Notes: generated by a model not told the origin, from the letters alone. A DNA stretch of 64,000 bases from Ciceribacter ferrooxidans (GCF_004137355.1 NZ_SDVB01000170.1:1-64000); one strand, 5' to 3'. Positions 32,032 to 41,926 are shown, numbered from the stretch's first letter. Numbers and translations: made by a program.

Positions 32032-32345
32032 TCTGCCTTTCCGGTGGGTTCCATGGTGACCGGCGAAAAGTCCGGACGACAGGCGGCGATGCGCTCGAAG
32101 AGCGGTGTCCGGTGGCGCTCGGGGACAGCTTCGGCTCCGGTGATCCATTTCACCAGATCATTGTCTTCCTCGGCCATGATCCGTTCGAGTTCGTCGAGGT
32201 CGGCGTCGGAGAGGTCGGCGATCGCTTGTTCGGCGAACTGGCCGAGAACGAGGTCCATCTCGCGGATCCCGCGGTGCCAGCAACGGAAAAGGATGCGCCG
32301 GCGGCGCGGGTCGAGATCGGCGCTGGTGCGGGTCAATCCTGTCAT
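32028..32345 (-). CDS. sdhE: FAD assembly factor SdhE
   Basis: A 105-residue protein of the SdhE/YgfY/DUF339 family, needed for covalent attachment of FAD to succinate dehydrogenase. The RGxxE motif, the functional hallmark, is present as HRGIREMDLVLGQFAE near residues 24-39. WITGAE in the second half is also family-like. It is larger than the E. coli protein (88 residues) because of a short C-terminal extension. It overlaps mfd by four bases, so the two are translationally coupled, an arrangement with no obvious functional link. It is divergent from recG. Confidence 0.9.
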   Translation of the reverse strand: MTGLTRTSADLDPRRRRILFRCWHRGIREMDLVLGQFAEQAIADLSDADLDELERIMAEEDNDLVKWITGAEAVPERHRTPLFERIAACRPDFSPVTMEPTGKAE

Positions 32346-32443
32346 TTCGGCATCCCTTCCTGTTGATGCGCCTCTATAGCCCCTGGGATCAGGATTGTCA
32401 GCCTTGCCAAGGGCGTAATTATCGTCGCATTTTGGCAGCCACC

Positions 32444-34549
32444 ATGCGACCCGCCCTTCTCGATCCCCTGTTCGCCCCCGTCGCTTCGCTTCCCGGCGTC
32501 GGGCCGAAGCTCGCCGGCCTCATCGCCACGCTCCTCGGGCGGGAGGACGCCGACGACTGCCGGGTGATCGACCTGCTGATGCTGGCGCCGCACCGGCTGA
32601 TCGATCGGCGTTACCAGCCCGGTATCGCACTCGCCCCGCAGGGCGCGATCGTCACCGTCACCGGCCGTGTCGACCGGCACCAGCCGCCGCCACGCGGCAA
32701 CAGGAGCGTGCCCTACCGCGTCTTCCTGCACGACGACACCGGCGAGTTGGCGCTGACCTTCTTCCATGCGAAGGGCCCGTGGCTCGAAAAGACATTTCCG
32801 GTCGACGAGACCATCATGGTGTCCGGCAAGGTCGACTGGTTCAACGGCCGGCCGTCGATGGTCCACCCGGACTATGTGGTCAAGGCGAGCGAGGCGGACA
32901 GTCTGCCGCGCGTCGAACCGGTCTATCCGCTCACCGCCGGGCTCTCGCCGAAAGTGTTGCGCAAGGCGATCGAAAGTGCGCTGGAGCGCCTTCCCGAGCT
33001 TCCCGAATGGATCGATCCGCCGCTCGTCCAAAGACAGGGCTTCGAGCCGCCGAAGGCAAGCATCCTGCGGCTCCACAATCCGCGCGATGCGGCCGATGTC
33101 GAGGCACAGGCACCGGCGCGGCGGCGGCTTGCCTATGACGAATTTCTCGCCGGCCAGGTGTCGCTGGCGCTGGTGCGGCAGAGGCTGCGGCGGGTCGCGG
33201 GCTCGCCCGTCCACGCGACAGGGGCGATCAGCCACAAGATCCTCGCGGCCCTGCCCTTCTCGCTGACTGCCGGCCAGCAACAGGCGGTCGCCGACATCCT
33301 GAAGGACATGGGCGGGCAGACCCGCATGCTACGCCTCTTGCAGGGGGATGTCGGCGCGGGCAAGACGCTCGTCGCTCTGCTCGCGATGGCGGCGGCGGTC
33401 GAGAGCGGCGGCCAGGCGGTGCTGATGGCACCGACGGAAATTCTGGCAAGGCAGCACCATGCGACCATTTCCCGGCTCGCGGAGGCGGCCGGCATTTCGG
33501 TGGTCGTGCTGACCGGGCGCACCAAGGGCCGCGAGCGCGAGGCGATCCTCGAAAAGATCGCGAGCGGCGAGGCGCAGATCGTCATCGGCACGCACGCCCT
33601 CTTCCAGGAGACGGTGAGCTATCGCAACCTGCAGCTCGCCGTCGTCGACGAGCAGCATCGCTTCGGCGTGCACCAGCGGCTGCGCCTCACCGCGAAGGGG
33701 ATATCGCCGCACATGCTGGTGATGACGGCGACCCCCATTCCACGCACGCTCGTGCTTGCCGCCTTCGGCGATCTCGACGTCTCCAAGCTCACGGAAAAGC
33801 CGGCGGGCCGCAAGCCGATCCATACGGTGACCGTCCCTTCCGAACGCACCAACGAGATCATCGACCGGCTCAGAAGTGCGGTTCGTGAGGGCAAGAAAGC
33901 CTACTGGATCTGCCCGCTCGTCGAGGAGTCCGACGTGACGGAACTGATGTCGGCCGAGGAGCGTCACGCGATCCTGACGCAGGCGCTCGGGGTGGATGTC
34001 GGGCTCGTTCACGGTCGCATGAGCGGTGCGGAAAAGGACGCCGCGATGATGGCGTTCAAGAACGGCGAAACCCGCGTTCTCGTCGCGACGACGGTGGTCG
34101 AGGTCGGCGTCGACGTGCCGGACGCGACGATCATGGTGATCGAGCATGCGGAGCGGTTCGGGCTCGCCCAGCTCCACCAGTTGCGCGGCCGGGTCGGGCG
34201 CGGCGCCGAAGCGTCGAGCTGCATTCTCCTCTACAAGGCACCCCTCGGCGAGACGGGCCATGCGCGGCTTTCCATCCTGCGTGAGAGCGAGGACGGTTTC
34301 CTGATCGCGGAGGAGGACCTGAAGCTGCGCGGAGAAGGCGAACTCCTCGGCACGCGGCAATCGGGCACACCGGGTTTCCGGTTCGCAAGTCTCGAACACC
34401 ACGGCGACCTGCTGGAAACTGCCCACAAGGACGCCGGGTATATTCTGGAGAAGGATGCGGACCTCGTCTCGGAGCGCGGGCGGGCGCTGCGCATCCTGCT
34501 CTATCTCTTCCGCCGCGACGAGGCGATCCGCTTCCTCAGAGCGGGGTGA
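32444..34549 (+). CDS. recG: ATP-dependent DNA helicase RecG
   Basis: RecG reverses stalled replication forks and branch-migrates junctions. The protein is 701 residues from ATG 32444 (MRPALLDPLFAPVASLPGVG); the longer frame has no support. The N-terminal wedge/OB region includes VTVTGRVDRHQPPPRG and the helicase core has Walker A LQGDVGAGKTLVALLAMA, DEQHRFGVHQR (DEQH) and ATPIPRTLVLA. The C-terminal helicase motifs HGRMSGAEKDAAM and LHQLRGRVGRG are complete. It is divergent from sdhE-mfd, which encode another RecG-like motor protein, across a 98-base gap. Confidence 0.97.
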   Translation: MRPALLDPLFAPVASLPGVGPKLAGLIATLLGREDADDCRVIDLLMLAPHRLIDRRYQPGIALAPQGAIVTVTGRVDRHQPPPRGNRSVPYRVFLHDDTGELALTFFHAKGPWLEKTFPVDETIMVSGKVDWFNGRPSMVHPDYVVKASEADSLPRVEPVYPLTAGLSPKVLRKAIESALERLPELPEWIDPPLVQRQGFEPPKASILRLHNPRDAADVEAQAPARRRLAYDEFLAGQVSLALVRQRLRRVAGSPVHATGAISHKILAALPFSLTAGQQQAVADILKDMGGQTRMLRLLQGDVGAGKTLVALLAMAAAVESGGQAVLMAPTEILARQHHATISRLAEAAGISVVVLTGRTKGREREAILEKIASGEAQIVIGTHALFQETVSYRNLQLAVVDEQHRFGVHQRLRLTAKGISPHMLVMTATPIPRTLVLAAFGDLDVSKLTEKPAGRKPIHTVTVPSERTNEIIDRLRSAVREGKKAYWICPLVEESDVTELMSAEERHAILTQALGVDVGLVHGRMSGAEKDAAMMAFKNGETRVLVATTVVEVGVDVPDATIMVIEHAERFGLAQLHQLRGRVGRGAEASSCILLYKAPLGETGHARLSILRESEDGFLIAEEDLKLRGEGELLGTRQSGTPGFRFASLEHHGDLLETAHKDAGYILEKDADLVSERGRALRILLYLFRRDEAIRFLRAG

Positions 34550-34594
34550 AAGCATCCTGCGGAACGGTCCTTAGCCGGCTAATTCTCGGCCGTT

Positions 34595-35278
34595 TCAGGG
34601 CTTCCAGACCGGAAAGACGGTTTCCACACTGCGCGGTTTGTAGTCCGGCATGACGAGACCGCCGGAGATCAGCAGCTTCGCCGCCTCTTCCGGCGTCATG
34701 TCGAGGAGCTTGATGTGGTCGCGCGGCACGAACATCAGGAAGCCGGCGGTCGGCACCGGCGTCGGCGGCAGGAAGACCGCGACCATTTCCCGACCGTCCT
34801 CGTTGAGGCGGGCGGCGATTTCTCCACGAACGTCGGTGGCGATGAAAACGACCGCCCACATGCCGGGGCTCGGGAACTCGACGAGGCCGACCCGCTTGAA
34901 GGACGAGGACTGGTCCTTCAGCACCGATTCGAAGATCTGCTTCAGGCTCTTGTAGAGCGTGCGCACCAGCGGCATCCGGTGGAGGACCCGCTCGGAAAAA
35001 TCGACGACCGAGCGGCCGATCAGGTTCTTGCCCAGGAAACCGATCAGGGTGATCGAGACGACGGCGATCAGGAGGCCGAAGCCCGGAATGGCAAATTTCA
35101 GGTAGCTCTCGGGATCGATCCGGCTCGGAATATAGGGTTTCACCCAGCTGTCCGCCCAGCGGATGAACGACCAGGTGAGCCAGATGGTGATCGCCACCGG
35201 GGCGCAGATGATCAGGCCGGCGAGGAAGTTGTTTCTCAGCCGCGTCGCCAGGGACATCTTTTCGGGGAGATCGTTCAT
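34595..35278 (-). CDS. DUF502 family membrane protein
   Basis: A 227-residue protein of the DUF502 family, integral membrane proteins of unknown role. Two hydrophobic segments are visible near residues 18-38 (FLAGLIICAPVAITIWLTWS) and 62-84 (FAIPGFGLLIAVVSITLIGFL). A conserved cytoplasmic part follows, including the family motifs PLVRTLYKSLKQIFE and FLPPTPVPTAGFLMFVP. It ends convergent with recG, 45 bases away, and begins nine bases beyond the GNAT gene stop, so it is probably the last gene of the glmU-glmS-GNAT run. Confidence 0.87.
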   Translation of the reverse strand: MNDLPEKMSLATRLRNNFLAGLIICAPVAITIWLTWSFIRWADSWVKPYIPSRIDPESYLKFAIPGFGLLIAVVSITLIGFLGKNLIGRSVVDFSERVLHRMPLVRTLYKSLKQIFESVLKDQSSSFKRVGLVEFPSPGMWAVVFIATDVRGEIAARLNEDGREMVAVFLPPTPVPTAGFLMFVPRDHIKLLDMTPEEAAKLLISGGLVMPDYKPRSVETVFPVWKP

Positions 35279-35287
35279 CGGTCGCCG

Positions 35288-35791
35288 CTATGCTGCATCG
35301 CCAAAGAAACCGGGGTGGAAGGCGACAATGCCGGATGGAACCGGGCCGTTCAAGGCCAAAGCGAGCAAATACTCGCGCGGAACGCCGGGCGTCGAGAGAT
35401 CATGCTCGGTGCTGAATCCGAAGCGCCGGTAGTACGCCGGCTCCCCGACGAGGACGCAACCTCTCGCGCCATCCTCCTGCAGACGACGGAGGCCTTCGCG
35501 GACGAGGCGGCTGCCGATCCCCTGCCCTTGCCGGTCCGGCCGGACGGAAATGGGGCCGAGCGCGAACCAGCCCGGCTCGCCGCCTGAAAAGGTGACCGGC
35601 GAGAAGGCGACGTGACCGACCACCTCGCCCTGCTCCTCGGCGACGAGCGAGAGCGTCAGGACGCCCGCCGCCCGCAGTCTTTCGATGATGCGCGGTTCGC
35701 TGCCGTCGCTGTGCGGATGGCCATCAAAGGCGGCCGCCGTGACGGCGCTGATCGCCGCCTCGTCGCCCGCGCGCTCCGGACGCAGGATCAC
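35288..35791 (-). CDS. GNAT-family N-acetyltransferase
   Basis: A 167-residue acetyl-CoA-dependent acyltransferase. The acetyl-CoA loop is clear: SVRPDRQGQGIGSRLVREGL (R/Q-x-x-G-x-G/A) near residues 83-102. It resembles YhbS-type GNAT proteins, with VGEPAYYRRFGF near 116. Its start is a GTG that overlaps the glmS stop in GTGA (35788-35791), so it is translationally coupled to glmS. The acceptor is unknown. Coupling to glmS makes an amino-sugar-related substrate an attractive but unproven guess. Confidence 0.85.
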   Translation of the reverse strand: MILRPERAGDEAAISAVTAAAFDGHPHSDGSEPRIIERLRAAGVLTLSLVAEEQGEVVGHVAFSPVTFSGGEPGWFALGPISVRPDRQGQGIGSRLVREGLRRLQEDGARGCVLVGEPAYYRRFGFSTEHDLSTPGVPREYLLALALNGPVPSGIVAFHPGFFGDAA

Positions 35792-37614
35792 TCGACGGTC
35801 ACCGACTTTGCGAGGTTGCGCGGCTGGTCGACGTCAGTACCCATGAAGACCGCCGTGTGATAGGCGAGCAACTGGACCGGCAGGGCGAAGACCATCGGCG
35901 CGATGAGCTCGGCGACGTTCGGCAGCACGATCGTCGCCATGGTCGGCAGCTTGGAGGCTGCCGCGCCCTTTTCGTCGGTGATGAAGATGATGCGGCCGCC
36001 GCGGGCGGCGACCTCCTGCATGTTGGACACCGTCTTTTCGAAGAAGCGGTCGTGCGGCGCGATCACGATGACCGGCATGTTCTCGTCGATGAGCGCGATG
36101 GGGCCGTGCTTCAACTCGCCGGCGGCGTAACCCTCGGCGTGGATGTAGGAAATTTCCTTGAGCTTCAGCGCGCCTTCGAGCGCCATCGGATAGCTGGTAC
36201 CGCGGCCGAGATAGAGCACGTGGTGGAACTTCGAAAGCTCGCGCGCCAGGCTTTCCATCTGCGGCTGGATGTCGTTGAGCACGCCGCTCATGATGCGCGG
36301 CAGCTCCGACAGGCTGCGCACCATCTGCTTTTCTTCCGCCTCGGTCAGCGTGCCGCGCATACGGCCGGCGCCGATCGCGAGCGAAGCGAGCACCGCGAGC
36401 TGGCAGGTGAAGGCCTTGGTGGAGGCGACGCCGATTTCCGGGCCCGCTAGGATCGGATAGACGCCGTCGGACTCGCGCGCGATCGTCGATTCCTTGACGT
36501 TGACGATGCCGCCGATCCTCAGGCCCTGCTCCTTGCAGTAGCGGAGCGAGGCGAGCGTATCGGCGGTTTCACCGGACTGCGAGATGAAGAGTGCGGCCTC
36601 GTCCTTCGAGAGCGGCATTTCACGGTAGCGGAATTCCGACGCGACGTCGATCTCGACCGGCAGCCGGGCATAGCGCTCGAACCAATACTTGCCGACGAGG
36701 CCGGAGAGATAGGCCGTTCCACACGCGGAGACGGCCAGGCGCGACACCTTGCCGAAATCGATCGCGGTCTCGTCGAGACGGACCGTCTGGCTGTGGAAAT
36801 CGATGTAGTTCGACAGCGCGTGGGAAATCACTTCCGGCTGTTCATGGATTTCCTTCTCCATGAAGTGCCGGTGATTGCCCTTGTCGACGAGGAAGGCGCT
36901 CGCCTGGGAAATCTGGTGCGGGCGTTCGACCGGCTTGCCGGAGAAATCGGTGATCTCTGCGCTGTCGTGGTGGATGACCGCGCAATCGCCGTCGACCATG
37001 TAGACGATGTCGTTGGTGAACGGCGCCAACGCGATCGCGTCGGAACCGAGGAACATTTCGCCCTTGCCGAAGCCGATCGCGAGCGGCGGCCCGAAGCGAG
37101 CGGCCATGATCGTGTCCGGATCGTTTTCGAACATCACGACCAGCGCATAGGCGCCGGTGACGTGGTTCAGCATGGCGAGCATCGCCGCACGATTGTCGTA
37201 ACCCTGGCGGCGGTATTTCGCGATCAGCTGGGCGACGATTTCCGTATCGGTCTGCGTGGTGAAATGCGCACCCTCGCGCATCAGTTCGTCGCGCAGTTCG
37301 GCGAAGTTCTCGATGATACCGTTGTGGACGACCGCGACGCCTTCGACGAAGTGCGGATGGGCATTGGTTTCGTTCGGGACGCCGTGGGTCGCCCAGCGCG
37401 TGTGCGCGATGCCGATATTGCCGCCGAGCGGTTCGTCGGCAAGCCGCTTTTCCAGATTGAAAAGTTTGCCTTCGGCGCGCCGTCGATCCATCACGCCATT
37501 GTCGATGGTGGCGACACCGGCCGAATCGTAGCCGCGATATTCCAGTCGCTTCAGGGCGTCGACAAGGCGGCCCGCGACCGGCTTGTTACCAACAATTCCG
37601 ACAATGCCACACAT
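35788..37614 (-). CDS. glmS: Glutamine:fructose-6-phosphate aminotransferase
   Basis: GlmS makes glucosamine-6-phosphate, the entry to peptidoglycan and lipopolysaccharide precursors. The protein is 608 residues. The N-terminal glutaminase begins MCGIVGIVGN with Cys2 as nucleophile. The two SIS domains follow, with SQSGETADTLASLRY near residues 348-362 and LGRGTSYPMALEGALKLKE in the second. A GAGAAG site precedes the ATG. No ribozyme-like leader is apparent in the 112 bases to glmU. It is overlapped at its end by the GNAT gene and preceded by glmU on the same strand. Confidence 0.97.
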   Translation of the reverse strand: MCGIVGIVGNKPVAGRLVDALKRLEYRGYDSAGVATIDNGVMDRRRAEGKLFNLEKRLADEPLGGNIGIAHTRWATHGVPNETNAHPHFVEGVAVVHNGIIENFAELRDELMREGAHFTTQTDTEIVAQLIAKYRRQGYDNRAAMLAMLNHVTGAYALVVMFENDPDTIMAARFGPPLAIGFGKGEMFLGSDAIALAPFTNDIVYMVDGDCAVIHHDSAEITDFSGKPVERPHQISQASAFLVDKGNHRHFMEKEIHEQPEVISHALSNYIDFHSQTVRLDETAIDFGKVSRLAVSACGTAYLSGLVGKYWFERYARLPVEIDVASEFRYREMPLSKDEAALFISQSGETADTLASLRYCKEQGLRIGGIVNVKESTIARESDGVYPILAGPEIGVASTKAFTCQLAVLASLAIGAGRMRGTLTEAEEKQMVRSLSELPRIMSGVLNDIQPQMESLARELSKFHHVLYLGRGTSYPMALEGALKLKEISYIHAEGYAAGELKHGPIALIDENMPVIVIAPHDRFFEKTVSNMQEVAARGGRIIFITDEKGAAASKLPTMATIVLPNVAELIAPMVFALPVQLLAYHTAVFMGTDVDQPRNLAKSVTVE

Positions 37615-37726
37615 AGACTTCTCCGTCTGGTTTCATCAGCGAAAGCCAGTCCTAATCACTTTCCGGTTTTTCGCAATCAGCCCACAGGTCACATTCGGTT
37701 TCGCCGCGTTACGCAAGCTGCGGCAA

Positions 37727-39088
37727 TCAGCCCTTCGCCTTCCTCGCCGCCTTGATGGCGAGGTTGTGCTCGCGGATCTGCTTTGCCCTCTCCGGCTTCA
37801 CCACCTGCCGCGCACGGCCGAGCGCGAGCGCGTCGGCCGGGACGTCTTCGGTGATCACGCTGCCGGAGCCGACATAGGCGCCGTCGCCGACCGAAACCGG
37901 CGCGACGAGCGCTGTGTTCGACCCGATGAAGGCGCCGGCGCCGATATGAGTCTCGAACTTGTTCACGCCGTCGTAGTTGCAGGTGATGGTGCCGGCGCCG
38001 ATATTGCTTCCCGCGCCGACGAAGGCATCGCCGATATAGGTCAGGTGGTTGACCTTGGCGCCGGCGCCGATCTCCGCCTTCTTGACCTCGCAGAAATTGC
38101 CGACCTTCGCTCCTTCCGCGAGATGAGCACCCGGCCGCAGCCGCGCGAACGGACCGACGGTAGCGCCCGCGGAGACATGGGCGCCTTCGACATGACTGAA
38201 GGCATGGATAACGGCGCCGCCCTCGACGGTGACGCCGGGACCGAAGACGACGTTCGGCTCGATCACCGCGTCCTGCCCGATCTCGGTGTCATAGGAGAGG
38301 AAGACTGTTTCGGGCGCGATCATCGTGACACCCGAAAGCATGATTTCGCGGCGTCGGCGCTGCTGCCAGAGCCGTTCGATATGAGCGAGTTCGGCGCGAT
38401 TGTTGCAGCCGGAGAGTTCCTCTTCCGAGGCGTCGACGGCGACCGTCCTACCCCCGAGCGACCGGGCGATCTCGACGATGTCGGTCAGGTAGAATTCCCG
38501 CTTGGCGTTGTCGTTGCCGATGCGCTCCAGGAGCGCAAGCGCCTTGCGCCCGTCGATCGCCATCAGGCCGCTGTTGCACCAGGTAACGGCCCGCTCGGCA
38601 TCGGTCGCATCCTTCTCCTCGCGAATCGCGACGAGCTCGCCGTTCTCGACGAGAAGGCGTCCGTAACCCGTCGGTTCATCGGTATGGAAGCCGATGACCG
38701 CAACATCGTGGCCTTCGGCGACGGCGGCACGCGCTGCCGCAAACGGCCCGTCAGTGATCAGTGGCACGTCGCCATAGGCGACCAGGATATCATCATAGCC
38801 CCTTGCGATCGCCTCGCGCGCGGCGAGCACGGCGTGTCCCGTTCCGAGCCGCTCCTTCTGAATGAAGGAAGAAACCCGAAGATCGTCGACCGCGGCTGCC
38901 TTCTCGACGGCCTCCGCGTCGCGTCCGACCACCAGCGCGACATCGCTGATCCCGGCTCGTGCGACCGCGGCCGCCACATGGGCGATCATCGGCCGCCCCG
39001 CCACTGGGTGAAGCACCTTCGATACCGACGATTTCATGCGAGTGCTGTCACCTGCGGCGAGGATGACAGCGAGACAACTGCGGGCCAT
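37727..39088 (-). CDS. glmU: Bifunctional UDP-GlcNAc pyrophosphorylase / glucosamine-1-P acetyltransferase
   Basis: GlmU makes UDP-N-acetylglucosamine in two steps. The protein is 453 residues. The uridylyltransferase half begins [20 protein letters not shown] (the LAAGxGTRM loop, with Asp for the usual Gly) and contains [11 protein letters not shown]. The C-terminal half is a left-handed beta helix with hexapeptide repeats, including [16 protein letters not shown] and [10 protein letters not shown]. The start ATG 39086-39088 follows GGAGAG. It is followed by glmS, so the two enzymes that open and close UDP-GlcNAc synthesis are linked, as in other rhizobia. Confidence 0.97.
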   Translation of the reverse strand: MARSCLAVILAAGDSTRMKSSVSKVLHPVAGRPMIAHVAAAVARAGISDVALVVGRDAEAVEKAAAVDDLRVSSFIQKERLGTGHAVLAAREAIARGYDDILVAYGDVPLITDGPFAAARAAVAEGHDVAVIGFHTDEPTGYGRLLVENGELVAIREEKDATDAERAVTWCNSGLMAIDGRKALALLERIGNDNAKREFYLTDIVEIARSLGGRTVAVDASEEELSGCNNRAELAHIERLWQQRRRREIMLSGVTMIAPETVFLSYDTEIGQDAVIEPNVVFGPGVTVEGGAVIHAFSHVEGAHVSAGATVGPFARLRPGAHLAEGAKVGNFCEVKKAEIGAGAKVNHLTYIGDAFVGAGSNIGAGTITCNYDGVNKFETHIGAGAFIGSNTALVAPVSVGDGAYVGSGSVITEDVPADALALGRARQVVKPERAKQIREHNLAIKAARKAKG

Positions 39089-39172
39089 GGAGCTCTCCGG
39101 AAACGCACTCTTCGGGATACATCCCTAGACGCAGTCCGGAAAGCCCGCAAGAGTGCCGAAAGTGAAAGAAGA

Positions 39173-39928
39173 TCAAGGAGCGCCGACGGCCTCGTCGGAA
39201 AAGGTCTCCCGAGCACGGTCGCGACCGACCTGGATCACCTTCTCCATGGCGAGGCGCGCGGCCGCACCGTCACGGGCGGCAATCGCGTCGACGATCGCCA
39301 TGTGGGACGCGCGCACTTCAGCAGCGCGGTGTCCGTCGGGCGAGCCCGACGAAAGGCGGAAAACACCGAAAAGCGCAGCCTCGATCAGGCTTCCCAAGGT
39401 CCGCATGAACGGGTTCCGCGACGCTGTCGCGAGCGTAAGGTGGAAGCGCAAGTCTGCGAAGGCAAGGCTTTCCGTCGTGTGGTCCGGGTTGCCGAGAGCT
39501 TCGGCGAGCTGACGCAGCAGGACGATTTGCTCCGGACTCGCCCGCTCGGCGGCGAGCGCGGCGGCAGCTGGCTCGAAAGCTTCGCGGATATCGTAGAGAT
39601 TGAGAAGGAATTCCTCGCTGACGCCAGCCTCGAAATGCCACCTCAGGATGTCGCCGTCGAACATGTTCCAGAACTGGCGATCCGTGACCCTGGTTCCGAT
39701 TCGCGCTTTGGGGACGACGAGCCCCTTGGCGGCGAGCGTCTTCATCGCCTCGCGCAGCACCGTGCGCGAGACATGGAAGCGCTTCGCCAGCTCGGGGTCG
39801 CCGGGAAGGACGCTACCGACCGGAAAACCGCCAGACACGATGGCCTTGCCGATTTCCTCGACAACTTGCCGGTGGCTCGTGTGCTTTCGGCGGACGAGCC
39901 CCATGGGATCAGGCATTTCACTCGGCAA
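39173..39928 (-). CDS. FadR-type GntR-family transcriptional regulator
   Basis: A 251-residue regulator. The start is a TTG at 39926-39928; GAGGAG eight bases ahead supports it over two internal ATGs. The winged helix-turn-helix covers about residues 17-85 (FHVSRTVLREAMKTLAAKG is the recognition region). The FCD ligand-binding domain follows, with NLYDIREAFEPAAAALAAER, DLRFHLTLATASRNPFM and RASHMAIVDAI, in which Asp and three His residues usually bind a metal. It lies 21 bases after yjfF in the same direction, so it probably regulates the upstream sugar importer. A palindrome before ytfQ is a candidate site. Confidence 0.9.
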   Translation of the reverse strand: MPSEMPDPMGLVRRKHTSHRQVVEEIGKAIVSGGFPVGSVLPGDPELAKRFHVSRTVLREAMKTLAAKGLVVPKARIGTRVTDRQFWNMFDGDILRWHFEAGVSEEFLLNLYDIREAFEPAAAALAAERASPEQIVLLRQLAEALGNPDHTTESLAFADLRFHLTLATASRNPFMRTLGSLIEAALFGVFRLSSGSPDGHRAAEVRASHMAIVDAIAARDGAAARLAMEKVIQVGRDRARETFSDEAVGAP

Positions 39929-39949
39929 GCGATATTCTCCTCGTTCGGG

Positions 39950-40912
39950 CTAGCTGCTGTCCTTTCGCGACAGGCCAAGAATTCCCTTTTGCAGCAAGAT
40001 AAACGCAAACAGCAGAAAGCCTATTAGGATTTTAGTCCACCAACTTGAAAGTGTGCCATCGAAGGTGATGTAGGTCTGGATCAGGCCCTGGATCAGGATG
40101 CCGACGAAGGTGCCCGCGACGAAGCCGGTGCCACCGGTGAGCAGGGTACCGCCGATGACGACTGCGGCGATCGCGTCGAGTTCGACGCCGACGGCCGAGA
40201 GCGGATAGCCGGCCGACGTATAGAGCGAAAAGACGATGCCCGATGCGCCTGCGAGCAGCCCCGAGAAGGCGTAGGTGAGGATCGTCGTGCGACCGACCGG
40301 TACCCCCATGAGGCGGGCCGTCTGCACGCCGCCGCCGAGTGCGTAGACGTTGGCACCGAATCGGGTGCGATGGGCGATGAAGACGCCGACCAGGAAGACG
40401 AGCAGCATCGCCCCGCCGATCAGCGTCAGGCGTCCGCCGCCCGGCAGCTTGTAGAAGCTCTTGCGCACCAGCGCATAGAATTCGTGATTGACCGGCACGC
40501 TGTCGATCGAGAGCAGGAAGGCCATGCCGCGGGCGAGGAACATCCCGGCGAGCGTCACGATGAAGGCCGGCATTTCGAGGTAGTGGATGACCGCCCCCAT
40601 CAGCGCGCCGAAGAGCGTGGTGATGACCAGCAAAAGGGCGAAGGCGGCGAGCGGGTGCACGCCCGTGTCTCGGAGCAGGACCGCCAGGAAGACGCCGGCA
40701 AAGCCGATCACCGCGCCGACGGAGAGGTCGATGCCGCCGGAGAGGATCACGAAGGTCATGCCGACGGCGGCGATGCCGAGAAAGGCGTTGTCGGTGATCA
40801 GGTTGCTGACGACGCGCAAGGACAGCATCGCCGGGAACTGCAGGGCGCAGACGGCATAGGCGACGACGAAGATGACGACGGTCGCGAGGACGGGCAGATA
40901 TCTCGAGTTCAT
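39950..40912 (-). CDS. yjfF: ABC sugar transporter permease (YjfF-like)
   Basis: A 320-residue inner-membrane permease of the ribose/galactofuranose class with about nine hydrophobic helices. The family signature is ILSGGIDLSVGAVIGFAGV near residue 56 and LDAIAAVVIGGTLLTGGTGF in the last third. It is the last of four transporter genes (binding protein, ATPase, two permeases), six bases after ytfT. Gene order and sequence match the E. coli galactofuranose system YtfQRT-YjfF, but the real substrate in this organism was not determined. The symbol reflects similarity only. Confidence 0.88.
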   Translation of the reverse strand: MNSRYLPVLATVVIFVVAYAVCALQFPAMLSLRVVSNLITDNAFLGIAAVGMTFVILSGGIDLSVGAVIGFAGVFLAVLLRDTGVHPLAAFALLLVITTLFGALMGAVIHYLEMPAFIVTLAGMFLARGMAFLLSIDSVPVNHEFYALVRKSFYKLPGGGRLTLIGGAMLLVFLVGVFIAHRTRFGANVYALGGGVQTARLMGVPVGRTTILTYAFSGLLAGASGIVFSLYTSAGYPLSAVGVELDAIAAVVIGGTLLTGGTGFVAGTFVGILIQGLIQTYITFDGTLSSWWTKILIGFLLFAFILLQKGILGLSRKDSS

Positions 40913-40918
40913 GTCCGA

Positions 40919-41926
40919 CTACTCCCCGGCGCGCGTCGTTCGCCCGAGCCAGATGGCGGCGAAGGACTGCACGGCCGGCGACTGCACCACCAGAATGATG
41001 ACGATGATCGCAGCCTTGATGATGAGGTTGAATTCCGGCGGGAAGCCCGAAAGCAGGATGCCGGTGTTGATCGCCTGGATGATCATCGCACCGAGGATCG
41101 AGCCGGCGATGGAAAAGCGTCCGCCGAGGAGCGAATTGCCGCCGACGACGACGGCGAGGATCGCATCGAGCTCGAGCCACAACCCGGCATTGTTTGCATC
41201 CGCGCCACGGATGTCGGCCGCGACGATGATGCCGGCGATCGCCGCCGCCAGGCTGCAGAGCATGTAGACGACGACGAGCAGCACCGGCGTGCGCACGCCG
41301 GCGATCGTGCTGGCACGGCGGTTGATGCCGACCGCCTCGACCAGCATGCCGAGGGCGCTGCGCCGCACCAGCGCCGCGACCGCGAGCGCAAAGGCCACCC
41401 AGATCAGCACCGGAACCGGCACGAGGAAGAGCGCTCCGCTGCCGATGAAGGCGAAGGACTGGTCGGTGAAGGTGAGGATCGTCCCCTCGGTAATGAGCTG
41501 CGCGATGCCACGACCGGCAACCATCAGCACCAGCGTGGCGATAATCGGCTGGATGTCGAGGACGGCGACGAGCAGGCCGTTCCAGACGCCGCAGAGAAGG
41601 CCGACGGCGAGGGCGAGCGCAAGTGCTACGACGAGTGGCTGCCCGTCGGCCACCGCGGTCGCCGCCACCGCGCCGCTGATGGCGATCACCGCGCCGACGG
41701 AAAGATCAATGCCCTTGGTGGCGATGACCAGCGTCATGCCGACGGCGAGCAGCGCGACCGGCGCGCCGCGGTTGAGAACGTCGATCAGGCTGCCGTAGAA
41801 GCGGCCGTTCTGCACGCCGATATCGAAGAAGCTCGGGAAGGCGATGAAATTCAGGGCGAGGATCACGAGAAGCGCGATCAGCTGCGGCGCAAGCCGCGCC
41901 CCCAGAGAACGGAGTGCCGCACTCAT
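40919..41926 (-). CDS. ytfT: ABC sugar transporter permease (YtfT-like)
   Basis: A 335-residue permease with about ten hydrophobic segments. I start at ATG 41924-41926 (MSAALRSLGARLAPQL), which overlaps the ytfR stop by four bases (ATGA); the longer frame is antisense of ytfR reading. Signature VIATKGIDLSVGAVIAISGA near residue 66 and LDAILAVVVGGNSLLGG near 244. The pair of non-identical permeases is typical of the YtfQRT-YjfF class. It is translationally coupled to the ATPase gene upstream. Confidence 0.88.
   Translation of the reverse strand: MSAALRSLGARLAPQLIALLVILALNFIAFPSFFDIGVQNGRFYGSLIDVLNRGAPVALLAVGMTLVIATKGIDLSVGAVIAISGAVAATAVADGQPLVVALALALAVGLLCGVWNGLLVAVLDIQPIIATLVLMVAGRGIAQLITEGTILTFTDQSFAFIGSGALFLVPVPVLIWVAFALAVAALVRRSALGMLVEAVGINRRASTIAGVRTPVLLVVVYMLCSLAAAIAGIIVAADIRGADANNAGLWLELDAILAVVVGGNSLLGGRFSIAGSILGAMIIQAINTGILLSGFPPEFNLIIKAAIIVIILVVQSPAVQSFAAIWLGRTTRAGE

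Noticed and set aside
29716-32379. 887-codon plus-strand frame opposite mfd and sdhE
   Set aside because: Antisense of two certain genes; no recognisable domains.
37615-37726. A glmS-type ribozyme or riboswitch upstream of glmS
   Set aside because: The 112-base gap shows no ribozyme core, and such elements are typical of Firmicutes, not rhizobia.
37583-40027. 814-codon plus-strand frame opposite glmU and the FadR-type gene
   Set aside because: Antisense shadow crossing two real genes and the gaps between them.
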